DNA from: Flavobacteriaceae bacterium CRH
Lineage (GTDB): Bacteria; Bacteroidota; Bacteroidia; Flavobacteriales; Flavobacteriaceae
DNA: 64,000 nt
Direction of reading: 5' to 3'
NCBI GenBank assembly: GCA_001507425.1
Contig: LMAJ01000024.1
Span: 19,121 to 83,120 of the forward strand
In this document: in pieces, positions 27,553-36,189 of the stretch
Layout of the letters: each line of letters begins with the position of its first letter
Position numbering within the stretch: the first letter of the stretch is position 1
Program-made: the position numbers and the translations under genes
Notes under the pieces: model-generated
The model's input: only the letters and a program-made list of their open reading frames with translations
The model's database searches: none
Told to the model about the DNA's origin: nothing

Positions 27553-28161
27553 ATGAATCAAATCGCCATAGTAGTTTTAGCCGCAGGCATTGCTAAAAGA
27601 ATGGGAGAATCAAAGCAGCTTTTGCCTTGGGGAGATTCGACTTTATTAGGGAGTGTTATTAAAAATGCTTTGTCAACCGATGCAGATATTTTTTTTGTAG
27701 TTCTGGGGGCGTATAAAAATGAAATTGAGCAAAAAATAGATTTTTCAAATACTATTGTAGTTATCAATGAAAACTGGCAGCAGGGATTGGGCAGTTCTAT
27801 AGCTTCAATAACTGCCGAAATAGATAAAAAATATCCAAACATAAATGCTATGCTTTTTGTACTGGCAGATCAGCCTTTTATTAGTAGTTCGCATTTAAAT
27901 ACAATGCTTAAACTTCATAAGAAAGAAACTGAAGCAATTATTATAACCAAAAAACAGGATTACAAAGGGGTTCCGGTTTTATTTCCAAGAAAATACTTCT
28001 CAGAACTCATGTTATTATCCAATGATGAAGGAGCCAAAGAAATTATCTTCAGGAATAAGAGTCAGGTTGTTGAAGTTGTAACTCAGGATAATACAGCAGA
28101 TATTGATACTTATAAAATGTATGAAACATTACATAAAATTTTCACAAGAGAAATTGAGTAA
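27553..28161 (+). CDS. mocA: MocA-like molybdopterin nucleotidyltransferase
   Basis: This 202-residue NTP transferase has the signature VVLAAGIAKRMGESKQLLPWGD, a metal-binding LADQPF motif and the family motif KGVPVLFP. MocA attaches CMP to molybdopterin to give the MCD form used by xanthine-oxidase-type enzymes, which fits the adjacent hydroxylase. A related MobA-like activity is less likely. It is last in the molybdenum operon, and no terminator hairpin is obvious after it. Confidence 0.9.
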   Translation: MNQIAIVVLAAGIAKRMGESKQLLPWGDSTLLGSVIKNALSTDADIFFVVLGAYKNEIEQKIDFSNTIVVINENWQQGLGSSIASITAEIDKKYPNINAMLFVLADQPFISSSHLNTMLKLHKKETEAIIITKKQDYKGVPVLFPRKYFSELMLLSNDEGAKEIIFRNKSQVVEVVTQDNTADIDTYKMYETLHKIFTREIE

Positions 28162-28240
28162 TTTGTAGCGAATCATAGTCTTTGAGGCACAAATTCACTC
28201 TTTTCTATTAGGATTTGTAGATTATGAGATACAAATTAGG

Positions 28241-28316
28241 TACAAGAAAAGTACTAATCTGAACAAAATAAAACAAAACAAAAACAAACTTTTATCAATT
28301 TTAAATTGAATAATTG
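28241..28316. repeat. dispersed intergenic repeat, copy B
   Basis: Related to 5058-5128: the first 33 bases match at 31 positions, and the tail shares TTTTATCAATTT with small insertions. The surrounding gap 28162-28663 is otherwise AT-rich with no gene seen. I looked for a SAM riboswitch ahead of mesX and found no S-box-like core. Confidence 0.7.
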
Positions 28317-28663
28317 TATTTGGTCAATTACTCTACTTCAAAAATAAAAAATAAGATTTAGTTTATTAAAATTAAGATCTTTATATAGATTATTTTAAAA
28401 ATATTCTTTCATAATTAAAATTTTAAGCAAAAAAAGTATCAATTAGACATCTATTTGAAGTACTCTGTGCAATCTCAAATCAATCCTATTTAAGTTCTCT
28501 AAAGAAAAATTATCTGTTTTTATCATTATTATATTTTATAAAAGATTAATAATCTTAAATAATTCATTAAAAAAGAATGTTTATCTGATTTTTAGTCTAT
28601 ATTAAAATAATTCATCTTTTATTTACAAATTTGCAAGGTAAAAAAACTAAATATTGTTATCAG

Positions 28664-29710
28664 ATGAAAGCGGACATACAAGAAGATTTAAGAATAAACG
28701 AAAAGAAAGATATTGAAAACACTAAGAATACAATCAAGAATGATTTTTCATTTACATTAGAGAGTATTTTTTTCAATGAAGACTATATTCCATCCAATAG
28801 TACACGTGCAACAACCAACTTTGCTAATTTGGCAAGAGGAGCGAGTCGCCAAGAAAACTTACGCAATACTATTAATATGATTAACAATCGTTTTAATACG
28901 TTGGCGAACTGGGATAATCCTAATAACGATCGCTATTCGGTTGAATTAGAAATTGTTTCTGTTTATATAGATATTGATGGTAGTGGTAAAAAATTTCCAT
29001 CGATTGAGATTTTAAAAACGCATATTATCGATCACAAAACAGGTAAACGCATTGAAGGCATTGTTGGAAATAATTTTTCTTCTTATGTGCGCGATTATGA
29101 TTTTAGCATATTACTTTCAGAGCATAATAAGGATAAAAACAACTTTACCATTCCTGATAATTTTGGTGAACTACACGGCAATTTATTTAAGTATTTTGTA
29201 AATTCAGAAACGTACAAAAAAAGCTTTATTAAACCACCTGTTATCTGTTTGAGTGTATCAGATAGTAAAACGTATCATCGCACAGGAAACCATCACCCGA
29301 TATTAGGTTTTGAATACCAAACCGACGATTCTTCTTTAACGGAGCAATACTTCAAAAAAATGGGCTTGCAGGTTCGTTGTTTTATGCCGCTTAACAGCGT
29401 TGCACCTTTAACGTTTTATTTCTTTGGCGACTTACTAACTGATTATACAAACCTTGAATTAATCAGTACCATTAGTACAATGGAAACGTTCCAAAAGATT
29501 TACAGACCTGAAATTTATAATGCAAATTCTGTCGCACCAGTTTGCTATAGACCTAGTTTGAAAAACCAAGACCATTCTTTAACAAAAATTGTATACAACC
29601 GAGAAGAGCGTAGTCAGTTAGCAATTGAGCAGGGTAAATTTGCAGAAGAGCATTTCATTAAACCTCACAAAAGTGTATTAGAACAGTGGTCTGCCAATTT
29701 TGCTCTTTAA
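28664..29710 (+). CDS. mesX: MesX, DUF1852 partner of methionine synthase MesD
   Basis: The 348-residue protein is recognised as DUF1852, beginning MKADIQEDLRINEK with the family-like segments FTLESIFFNEDYIP, TTNFANLARGASRQENLRNTINMI and GNHHPILGFEY. A TTG 33 bases earlier is in frame, but the ATG at 28664 is the better start. It is followed after 32 bases by a MetE-like protein. DUF1852 (MesX) was described as a required partner of MesD, with an oxygen requirement suggesting an oxygenase that makes or modifies the methyl donor. The assignment here rests on sequence plus neighbour. Confidence 0.85.
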   Translation: MKADIQEDLRINEKKDIENTKNTIKNDFSFTLESIFFNEDYIPSNSTRATTNFANLARGASRQENLRNTINMINNRFNTLANWDNPNNDRYSVELEIVSVYIDIDGSGKKFPSIEILKTHIIDHKTGKRIEGIVGNNFSSYVRDYDFSILLSEHNKDKNNFTIPDNFGELHGNLFKYFVNSETYKKSFIKPPVICLSVSDSKTYHRTGNHHPILGFEYQTDDSSLTEQYFKKMGLQVRCFMPLNSVAPLTFYFFGDLLTDYTNLELISTISTMETFQKIYRPEIYNANSVAPVCYRPSLKNQDHSLTKIVYNREERSQLAIEQGKFAEEHFIKPHKSVLEQWSANFAL

Positions 29711-29742
29711 TTAATACAACAACACATTAAAATTATTTTATT

Positions 29743-30774
29743 ATGAAGAAATTATTATTACCCACCTCAATTGTTGGAAGTTTACCAAAACCTGCCTGGC
29801 TTGCACCACCTGAAAAACTTTGGTCACCTTGGAAATTAGAAGGAGATCAGTTATTTGAAGGGAAACAAGATGCTTTGCGCATTTCTTTGCATGAACAACA
29901 ATTGGCAGGGGTTGATATAATTAGTGATGGTGAGCAAACACGCCAGCATTTTGTAACGACTTTTATCGAGCATTTAAGCGGTGTAGATTTTGAAAATCGT
30001 AAAATTGTAAAAATTCGTGATCGTTATGATGCGAGCGTTCCTGTTGTTGTAGACCAGGTTGCCCGTCAAAAATCAGTTTTTGTTGATGATGCTAAATTTT
30101 TACGTAAACAGACTAATAAGCCTATAAAATGGGCATTGCCTGGTCCGATGACAATGGTAGATACGTTGTACGATGACCATTACAAAAGCCGGGAAAAATT
30201 GGCTTGGGAATTTGCTAAAGCGCTCAATGAAGAAGCAAGAGAACTTCAGGATGCAGGGGTAGATATTATTCAGTTTGATGAACCTGCATTTAATGTATTT
30301 TTTGATGAAGTAAACGATTGGGGAATGGCAGTATTAGAAAAAGCCATTGAAGGTTTAAAGTGCGAAACTGCTATACATATTTGTTACGGCTATGGAATAA
30401 AAGCCAATAATGATTGGAAAAAGACATTGGGTTCAGAGTGGCGTCAATACGAAGAAATTTTTCCAAAAATTCAAAAGTCTAAAATTGATATTGTATCATT
30501 AGAATGTCATAACTCAAATGTACCTTACAATTTAATGGAACTTGTTCGTGGTAAAAAAGTAATGGTCGGTGCAATTGATGTGGCAACCAACACTATCGAA
30601 ACACCCGAAGAAGTAGCTGCGACCTTACGTAAAGCGCTTGATTTTGTAGATATCGAAAATCTTTACCCTTCTACAAACTGTGGTATGGCTCCGTTATCTC
30701 GAAACGTAGCGAGAGGTAAGTTAAGTGCTTTAAGCGCAGGAGCAGAAATTATACGCAAAGAATTGGCTATTTAG
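29743..30774 (+). CDS. mesD: MesD-type folate-independent methionine synthase
   Basis: The 343-residue protein corresponds to the C-terminal catalytic half of cobalamin-independent MetE and has no N-terminal half, as in core-MetE families. All four zinc ligands expected from MetE appear present: His212 and Cys214 (HICYGYG), Glu254 (SLECHNSN) and Cys313 (TNCGMAP). Asp179 lies in QFDEPA. It methylates homocysteine to methionine without the folate-binding N-domain. Pairing with DUF1852 points to MesD rather than MesA-C. The N terminus (LLLPTSIVGSLPKPAW) is family-like. Confidence 0.88.
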   Translation: MKKLLLPTSIVGSLPKPAWLAPPEKLWSPWKLEGDQLFEGKQDALRISLHEQQLAGVDIISDGEQTRQHFVTTFIEHLSGVDFENRKIVKIRDRYDASVPVVVDQVARQKSVFVDDAKFLRKQTNKPIKWALPGPMTMVDTLYDDHYKSREKLAWEFAKALNEEARELQDAGVDIIQFDEPAFNVFFDEVNDWGMAVLEKAIEGLKCETAIHICYGYGIKANNDWKKTLGSEWRQYEEIFPKIQKSKIDIVSLECHNSNVPYNLMELVRGKKVMVGAIDVATNTIETPEEVAATLRKALDFVDIENLYPSTNCGMAPLSRNVARGKLSALSAGAEIIRKELAI

Positions 30775-30820
30775 TCCAATGAATTAATTAGAAAATGGGG
30801 TCTTTTTTTTGACTCCCTCT

Positions 30821-30848
30821 GTCCGTAGAGTTTAGCGACTCTACGGAC
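30821..30848. terminator. perfect hairpin between convergent mesD and SBF genes
   Basis: GTCCGTAGAG (30821-30830) and CTCTACGGAC (30839-30848) form a perfect 10-bp stem with an 8-base loop. A T run precedes it and none follows, so it is not a classical terminator. It may be a transcription end signal for the minus strand or a repeat. Confidence 0.5.
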
Positions 30849-30909
30849 TAACAAATAAATCTAGAGAATCCGCCTTGGTTACACCTTAAAACCAGGCCAC
30901 AAACAAAAA

Positions 30910-31902
30910 TTATACTTCTTTTCGTCTAGCCATACCCTGAGCGATGATGCTGGCAGCAATTAATTGCAAGGCATGGTAAAGCATGAGTGGCAACAATACG
31001 ATACCGGTGATGGTACTGTGCTGAAAAAGCACTTTTGACATGACGGTGCCGTGTACCAATGACTTTTTAGATCCGCAAAATAAGACAGTAATACGATCTT
31101 CATCTGAAAAACCAAGCAGGCGACTGAGTAGTCCAACGCAAAGGAATACGGCAAAAAACAAGACCATCATCCCTGTGGCAAGTCCGACAAGTTCAAGTGC
31201 AGTGAAGCCTTCGAAAAGATGTTCAGAGAATGACTTACAAAACGACGTGTAAATGATGGTAAGGATGACTGCCTGATCGAAATATTTGAGCTGTTTCTTA
31301 TATTTTTCAGCAATGGCGCCAAAACGGGAGTTGAGGCTGATACCAATGATGACAGGTAACAAGACTTGAAAAACCAACTTTATGACGATATGAGTAATAT
31401 CAAAATTACCGGTTGCAGAAGCTATGAAAAGCCCAACCCAGAGCGGCGTAACGACTACTCCAATCAAACTGGAAATGCTCGCATTGAAAATCGCTGCGGG
31501 AATGTTGCCCTTAGCAATAGAAACCATTACTACAGAAGAGGAAACTGTGGATGGTAAAGCTGCGAGAAAAAATACACCCAACCAAAGCAGCTCGTAGCCG
31601 GCGTTGATGAACAAGGGACGAAATGCCAAAACGATGAGCGGAAAAAACAAAAAGGTGGTCAACTGCACGACAATATGCATTTTCCAGTTGGCAAGCCCGG
31701 ATTTTAGTTTCTCAACACTCAGTCGCAAGCCATAAAACAAGAAAATAAACGACACGCCTACATTGGCAATGTCCTCCAGCGAAACAGGTTCTTTAATCAT
31801 GCCTGGCTTCGGCAAAAAATAGGCCAGCAGAATCATGGTGCCTATCATTAACAGGAAACCGTCGAAACCTGCTTTACGTAATACTCCTAATAACTTCTTC
31901 AA
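30910..31902 (-). CDS. SBF-like bile acid:sodium symporter family transporter
   Basis: The 330-residue membrane protein has about nine hydrophobic segments and matches the SBF_like (YfeH) group, with LGVFFLAALPSTVSSSVVMVSIAKGN and LFCGSKKSLVHGTVMSKVLF, the two crossover-type signatures of the family. The substrate is unknown. Base composition is clearly richer in G+C than its neighbours (visible throughout, e.g. 30930-31200), which suggests acquisition by transfer. A -7-like TATTTTTG on the minus strand lies at 31935-31942. It stands alone between convergent mesD and divergent Lrp. Confidence 0.92.
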   Translation of the reverse strand: MKKLLGVLRKAGFDGFLLMIGTMILLAYFLPKPGMIKEPVSLEDIANVGVSFIFLFYGLRLSVEKLKSGLANWKMHIVVQLTTFLFFPLIVLAFRPLFINAGYELLWLGVFFLAALPSTVSSSVVMVSIAKGNIPAAIFNASISSLIGVVVTPLWVGLFIASATGNFDITHIVIKLVFQVLLPVIIGISLNSRFGAIAEKYKKQLKYFDQAVILTIIYTSFCKSFSEHLFEGFTALELVGLATGMMVLFFAVFLCVGLLSRLLGFSDEDRITVLFCGSKKSLVHGTVMSKVLFQHSTITGIVLLPLMLYHALQLIAASIIAQGMARRKEV

Positions 31903-32065
31903 TGTGTTCTTAATTTTTTTAGATTTTTATACGGCAAAAATAAGTTTTACAGGTTATTAATCTTTGATATAGTTAAAATAAGGTTTTTGTATTGGTTTTT
32001 GTTATATTTGAAGATTATTATTCTTTTTTATAAATTAATTCAACCTATTTTAAGTAAAATATTCT

Positions 32066-32518
32066 ATGGAGCAGATAGACGATATTGATCTTCAGTTGTT
32101 AAATATACTTCACGATAATTCTAAACATACTGTAAAAGAGCTTGCCAAGATGGTAAATCTTTCGGCATCGCCAGTTTTTGAGCGTATTAAAAGATTAGAA
32201 AATAACGGTTATATTAAGAAATATATAGCCCTGCTGGATGCAGAAAAACTAAACAGGGGATTTATCGTTTTCTGTAATATCAAACTTAAACAGCACGATA
32301 AAAATATTGGGAATCAGTTTGTTAATGATATTATGAAAATAGAAGAAATTGTGGAATGCTATAATATCTCAGGAGATTACGATTTTTTAATGAAAGTATC
32401 TGCCAAAGATATGAAGCATTATCAGGATTTTGTCTTTAATAAATTAGGCTCAGTTAAAAGCATAGGCAGCACTCATAGTACATTTGTGATGTCGGAAATA
32501 AAAAATATGTATGGATAG
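32066..32518 (+). CDS. Lrp/AsnC-family transcriptional regulator
   Basis: The 150-residue regulator has an N-terminal helix-turn-helix (about residues 5-60, DIDLQLLNILHDNSKHTVKELAKMVNLSASPVFERIKRLE) and a C-terminal RAM/AsnC ligand domain (about 70-145). It is divergent from the SBF-like transporter, with 163 bases between starts. Regulation of that transporter is possible. TATATTTG at 32003-32010 is a candidate -7 element with no properly spaced TTG. Confidence 0.95.
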   Translation: MEQIDDIDLQLLNILHDNSKHTVKELAKMVNLSASPVFERIKRLENNGYIKKYIALLDAEKLNRGFIVFCNIKLKQHDKNIGNQFVNDIMKIEEIVECYNISGDYDFLMKVSAKDMKHYQDFVFNKLGSVKSIGSTHSTFVMSEIKNMYG

Positions 32519-32639
32519 TTCTGCGATGGTTTATTTATTTGAAATTGGCAAAGTTTTTTTATCTGTTTTATAAATTTTTCCTAAACTAAGAGCTTGATTT
32601 CGTCAAGTCCTACTTTTCCAAATTCAGTACTGTACTAAG

Positions 32640-32703
32640 TTTCTGCCGCAAAACTTATTTTGGCGATAATTTTTAAAATTCGCCTTAGCTTTTGTGGCAG
32701 AAA
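32640..32703. repeat. imperfect hairpin element, copy 1
   Basis: Arms TTTCTGCCGCAAAA (32640-32653) and TTTTGTGGCAGAAA (32690-32703) pair over 14 positions with one G-T wobble. Inner arms GGCGA / TCGCC close the loop. A degraded second copy follows at 32735-32812. No gene is seen in the rest of 32519-32846. Confidence 0.65.
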
Positions 32704-32734
32704 ATGTATTAAGTCCAAATTAGTATATGCCAAG

Positions 32735-32812
32735 ATTCTGCCGCAAAACGTAGCGTGTTGAAATATCCTGAAAAAACAGCCTTAAGTTTTAGTGGTAAAA
32801 AGGTATCCACTC
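32735..32812. repeat. imperfect hairpin element, copy 2 (degraded)
   Basis: TTCTGCCGCAAAAC is repeated exactly at 32736-32749, and CCTTAAGTTTTAGTGGTAAAA resembles the right arm of copy 1. The middle is divergent. Confidence 0.5.
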
Positions 32813-32846
32813 CGTTAGAAAAGTAAAAAACAGTTTTTAAAATAAA

Positions 32847-33260
32847 CTATTTAAGATGCTGTAATACTGAAGGCAGTGTGTTGATCCCCCAATGTTCAGA
32901 ATATTTCCCGTCTTTAATCTTAACAATATCTATTACCTCAATTGTAATTTTCTTATGAGTTGGTTCTATTCCAAAGAAAACTCCTGTATGGGTTCCGCTG
33001 ATCGTTTTTCGTGTCGTAATCAGTTCACCTTCTGCAAGCTGCTCATGAATTGTTACTTTTATATCCTGCATAGCAGGACGTAAAATATTGTTAAAGGTAT
33101 TGATCATGCCTTGCGAGCTTTTATCGGCCCCTTCCGGTGCAGAATGATTTATAAAGTTGTTGTCCATCAATTCTTTGAAACTATCTAAATTCCCATCTTG
33201 AATAACTTCTTTATTAAAACGAATAACTACTTCTTTATTTTTTTCTAATTGTGTGCTCAT
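32847..33260 (-). CDS. SnoaL-like (NTF2-fold) protein
   Basis: The 137-residue small alpha+beta protein resembles SnoaL-like polyketide cyclases and ester cyclases. It begins with an EVVIRFNKEVIQDGNLDSFKELMDNNFINHSAPEG segment and ends with EHWGINTLPSVLQHLK. Most family members in this group lack a known reaction. The AraC regulator gene lies 83 bases upstream on the same strand and is likely to control or accompany it. No signal peptide. Confidence 0.85.
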   Translation of the reverse strand: MSTQLEKNKEVVIRFNKEVIQDGNLDSFKELMDNNFINHSAPEGADKSSQGMINTFNNILRPAMQDIKVTIHEQLAEGELITTRKTISGTHTGVFFGIEPTHKKITIEVIDIVKIKDGKYSEHWGINTLPSVLQHLK

Positions 33261-33343
33261 TTGTCTGGCTTAAATTAATTTAATATTCAGAGACAAAGTT
33301 CGCTATTTATCAAAGGTTCGAAGTAAGGCAGAACGTTCAGATT

Positions 33344-34237
33344 TTATCGAAGGACGTCCACTTGCTTTGTCTGATACGCGCTTGGTGTTTGTCCGAAGTA
33401 CTGACGAAATGCCGCAGAAAAGCTGGAATGATTTTTATACCCTACCTTATAATATACCTGGGATGGAATTTCAGTACGGGTTTTGAGCAGTTCAGAAGCC
33501 AACTGAAGTCTTTGCTCTGCCAGCCATTTTTGTGGAGATGTTCCGTAGAGACTTTGAAATTTCCTTTTAAATGCAGAAGTGCTCATATTACATAAAAATG
33601 CAATTTCTTCAACTACAGCAGGCGTTCTGATGTGTCTTTCAATTACTTTTCTTATTTTAAAATCATCTTCAACTGCTGATAAAATTTTAAAAGAATGCAG
33701 TTTTTCACTGTCAATTTGATATAGATACAAAAAAAATTCTTCTAACTTAAGCAGCTTAACTGCGGGAGATAAAGGTGGGGCAGAGTCAAGTAATGCAAGC
33801 AGTGATTTTACAAATTGATTAAGATAAACATCCTGCTGGTATATAAGGAATGGTTTATGCACCTGCTTTTTTTTTGAAAGATCGTCGTATTTACTCAGAA
33901 ACCGGTTTAATATTTCATTATTAAAGTAAAGTATGATGCTGGAGAATTCAGTTTCATCAGCGATTATTTCTGAAGTAAGTATGTTTCCCGCTGAAAGGAT
34001 AACTAATTCATTTTCTTTTACAATTGCTGTTTCTTCAGGATATACAACAGTTTTATTACCCTTTATTACAAGGCTGACCATGTTTCTATTGAGTATGATT
34101 TTATTTTTTGTTGTGTTATTAGATGTTGTATAATATCTGATAATCACTTCGTCCTCAAATCCTTGTGAATCTGATAAAAAATCGTCAGGAAGAAGATATG
34201 TTTTCAAATGAACTATTTTGTGTTTATTTGAAATCAA
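33344..34237 (-). CDS. AraC-family transcriptional regulator
   Basis: The 297-residue regulator has an N-terminal AraC_N-like ligand-binding domain (about 25-180) and a C-terminal AraC helix-turn-helix pair (about 195-290) with VVEEIAFLCNMSTSAFKRKFQSLYGTSPQKWL and the final YKVGYKNHSSFSAAFRQYFGQTPSAYQ. It is followed by the SnoaL-like gene on the same strand and may regulate it. The ligand is unknown. Confidence 0.93.
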   Translation of the reverse strand: MISNKHKIVHLKTYLLPDDFLSDSQGFEDEVIIRYYTTSNNTTKNKIILNRNMVSLVIKGNKTVVYPEETAIVKENELVILSAGNILTSEIIADETEFSSIILYFNNEILNRFLSKYDDLSKKKQVHKPFLIYQQDVYLNQFVKSLLALLDSAPPLSPAVKLLKLEEFFLYLYQIDSEKLHSFKILSAVEDDFKIRKVIERHIRTPAVVEEIAFLCNMSTSAFKRKFQSLYGTSPQKWLAEQRLQLASELLKTRTEIPSQVYYKVGYKNHSSFSAAFRQYFGQTPSAYQTKQVDVLR

Positions 34238-34530
34238 AGTTATGAATTTAAAACAATGTATTTTATTTAAATTTAAAACCCTTTAAGTTATTATTTTGCG
34301 TAAACAGAAGTAATGCTGTCAGATCTACTAATAGTAATATGCAAATTAAAATTTAAAGTCAATTTTAATGATGCTAAGAATTTATTTTAGTCTTAGTTTT
34401 TTGTGGTGTCGAAGCTTTAAATTCAAATGTTATGTTCCATGATTTGGCAAAAAAAAAAATTTTTTGGGCCTCGTTTTTTGAGGTACAAATTCAAACAAAA
34501 TATCGCTTAAAATTCAATAGAAAGATTTAA
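34238..34530. other. AT-rich intergenic region between AraC and mnmE
   Basis: No gene is visible. It contains an 11-A run joined to a T run near 34449-34466 and a small GCCTC/GAGGT hairpin near 34470-34486 whose following bases resemble the sequence after 28182. Confidence 0.4.
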
Positions 34531-34575
34531 TAAAAAACGAGTTAAAATATTTTTTATCAATACTTTAACTCGCTT
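34531..34575 (-). terminator. rho-independent terminator after mnmE
   Basis: On the minus strand GCGAGTTAAAGTATT pairs with AATATTTTAACTCG, followed by a T run. Confidence 0.85.
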
Positions 34576-34605
34576 GTTTGGGGTTGATTTTGATGTTTTG
34601 CCCTG

Positions 34606-36006
34606 CTATTTTCCGATACAGAAATTAGCAAAAATATTCCCCAATAATTCATCATTAGAAACCTGACCTGTGATAAGCCCAAATTGGTATAAAGCTTCAC
34701 GAATATCAAGAGCAATTAAGTCGCTTGAAAGATTTGTTTCAAGACCAAATTTTACTTTTTGTATTTCATCTAAAGCTTTTAGTAAAGAATCGTAATGTCT
34801 TGTATTGGTTACAATTGTTTCGTTATTACGTAAAGCTCCTGTATTTACAAATGAGAGTAGTTTATCTTTCAGCTCTTCAATACCAATATTTGCTTTTGCA
34901 GAAATTTTCAAAAGCGTTAAATCTAAAGTTTGAAGTTTTTGATTGATTTTTTCAATCTCAATTTCGCTTAATAAATCCACTTTATTTATTACGACAAGTA
35001 TAGGTTTTAAAGGATATTTATTTTTAACTTTTTCAATTTCTACAATGTATTCAGAACCTGAATCCTGAAACTTGAAACCATCAAACAAAAAGATAACAAC
35101 TTGAGCCTGATCTATTTTTTCGAAAGTTTTCTTGATTCCAATACTTTCTACAACATCTTTAGTTTCACGAATTCCGGCCGTATCAATAAATCTAAAACCA
35201 ATTCCTCCAATAACCAATTCATCCTCAATAGTATCTCTGGTTGTTCCTGCAATGTCAGAAACAATAGCGCGTTCTTCATTTAATAAAGCATTCAATAAAG
35301 TCGATTTTCCAACGTTTGGTTCACCAACAATTGCGACCGGAATTCCATTTTTAATAACATTTCCAACGGCAAAAGAATCGATTAAACGTTTCAAAACAAA
35401 TTCAATTCTGTTTAATAATTCATGAAACTGAGTTCTGTCTGCAAATTCAACATCTTCTTCTGCAAAATCTAATTCTAATTCTATTAAGGAGGCAAAATTC
35501 AAAAGTTCTTCGCGCAATTTGGCAATTTCATTACTAAAACCGCCTCGCATTTGCTGCATCGCAATTTGGTGAGAAGCTTCATTATCAGAAGAAATTAAAT
35601 CAGCAACCGCTTCTGCCTGCGATAAATCCAGTTTTCCGTTTAAGAAAGCTCTAAGCGTAAATTCTCCTGCATCAGCCATTCGGCATCCTTTTCTCAGAAA
35701 TAACTGAATAATTTGCTGTTGAATATAAGTAGATCCGTGGCAGGATATTTCTATAGTATTTTCACCTGTATAAGAGTTTGGGCCTTTAAAAACAGAAACC
35801 AGCACTTCATCAAGCGTTTTAGAATCATCAACGATATGGCCCAAATGTAAGGTATGCGTTTTTTGTTTGGTTAAATCTTTGTTTTTAATGGATTTAAAAA
35901 CCGAATTTCCGATAGTAATTGCTTCTGAACCTGAAATACGAATTATGGCAATAGCTCCAGCTCCGGAAGGTGTGGCCAATGCAACTATAGAATCTTGATT
36001 TATCAT
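34606..36006 (-). CDS. mnmE: tRNA modification GTPase MnmE
   Basis: The 466-residue MnmE/TrmE has an N-terminal TrmE domain (DSIVALATPSGAGAIAIIRISG), a helical middle domain and an inserted GTPase with G1 GEPNVGKS (residues 228-235), G3 DTAG and G4 NKVD. The C terminus CIGK matches the invariant motif that binds one-carbon unit and FAD partners. With MnmG it makes 5-carboxymethylaminomethyluridine at the wobble position of tRNA. It is monocistronic with a clear terminator. A -7-like TACCTTTG on the minus strand at 36011-36018 would give an almost leaderless transcript. Confidence 0.98.
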   Translation of the reverse strand: MINQDSIVALATPSGAGAIAIIRISGSEAITIGNSVFKSIKNKDLTKQKTHTLHLGHIVDDSKTLDEVLVSVFKGPNSYTGENTIEISCHGSTYIQQQIIQLFLRKGCRMADAGEFTLRAFLNGKLDLSQAEAVADLISSDNEASHQIAMQQMRGGFSNEIAKLREELLNFASLIELELDFAEEDVEFADRTQFHELLNRIEFVLKRLIDSFAVGNVIKNGIPVAIVGEPNVGKSTLLNALLNEERAIVSDIAGTTRDTIEDELVIGGIGFRFIDTAGIRETKDVVESIGIKKTFEKIDQAQVVIFLFDGFKFQDSGSEYIVEIEKVKNKYPLKPILVVINKVDLLSEIEIEKINQKLQTLDLTLLKISAKANIGIEELKDKLLSFVNTGALRNNETIVTNTRHYDSLLKALDEIQKVKFGLETNLSSDLIALDIREALYQFGLITGQVSNDELLGNIFANFCIGK

Positions 36007-36189
36007 GCTGCAAAGGTATAAAAAAAGGTATAAACTTTTGAATAGGAAGTTGGTTAGATAAGCTCACTTTTATAATTAAAAAGTTGGTTTTAAAGGAAAA
36101 AATTAAATGTTAAATTACTGATAATTATCAGAGGGTTTTGTTTTTAGAATGATTAAATTTGAGAGAATAACTTTATAATCTGAAACAAA

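Noticed and set aside
28162..28663. SAM or other riboswitch before mesX
   Set aside because: No S-box-like core or other known aptamer pattern could be recognised; only AT-rich sequence and a dispersed repeat are seen.
29743..30774. MesD gene as a truncated metE pseudogene
   Set aside because: The frame is intact, starts with a family-like N terminus, keeps all zinc ligands and is paired with DUF1852, so it is a complete core-MetE protein.
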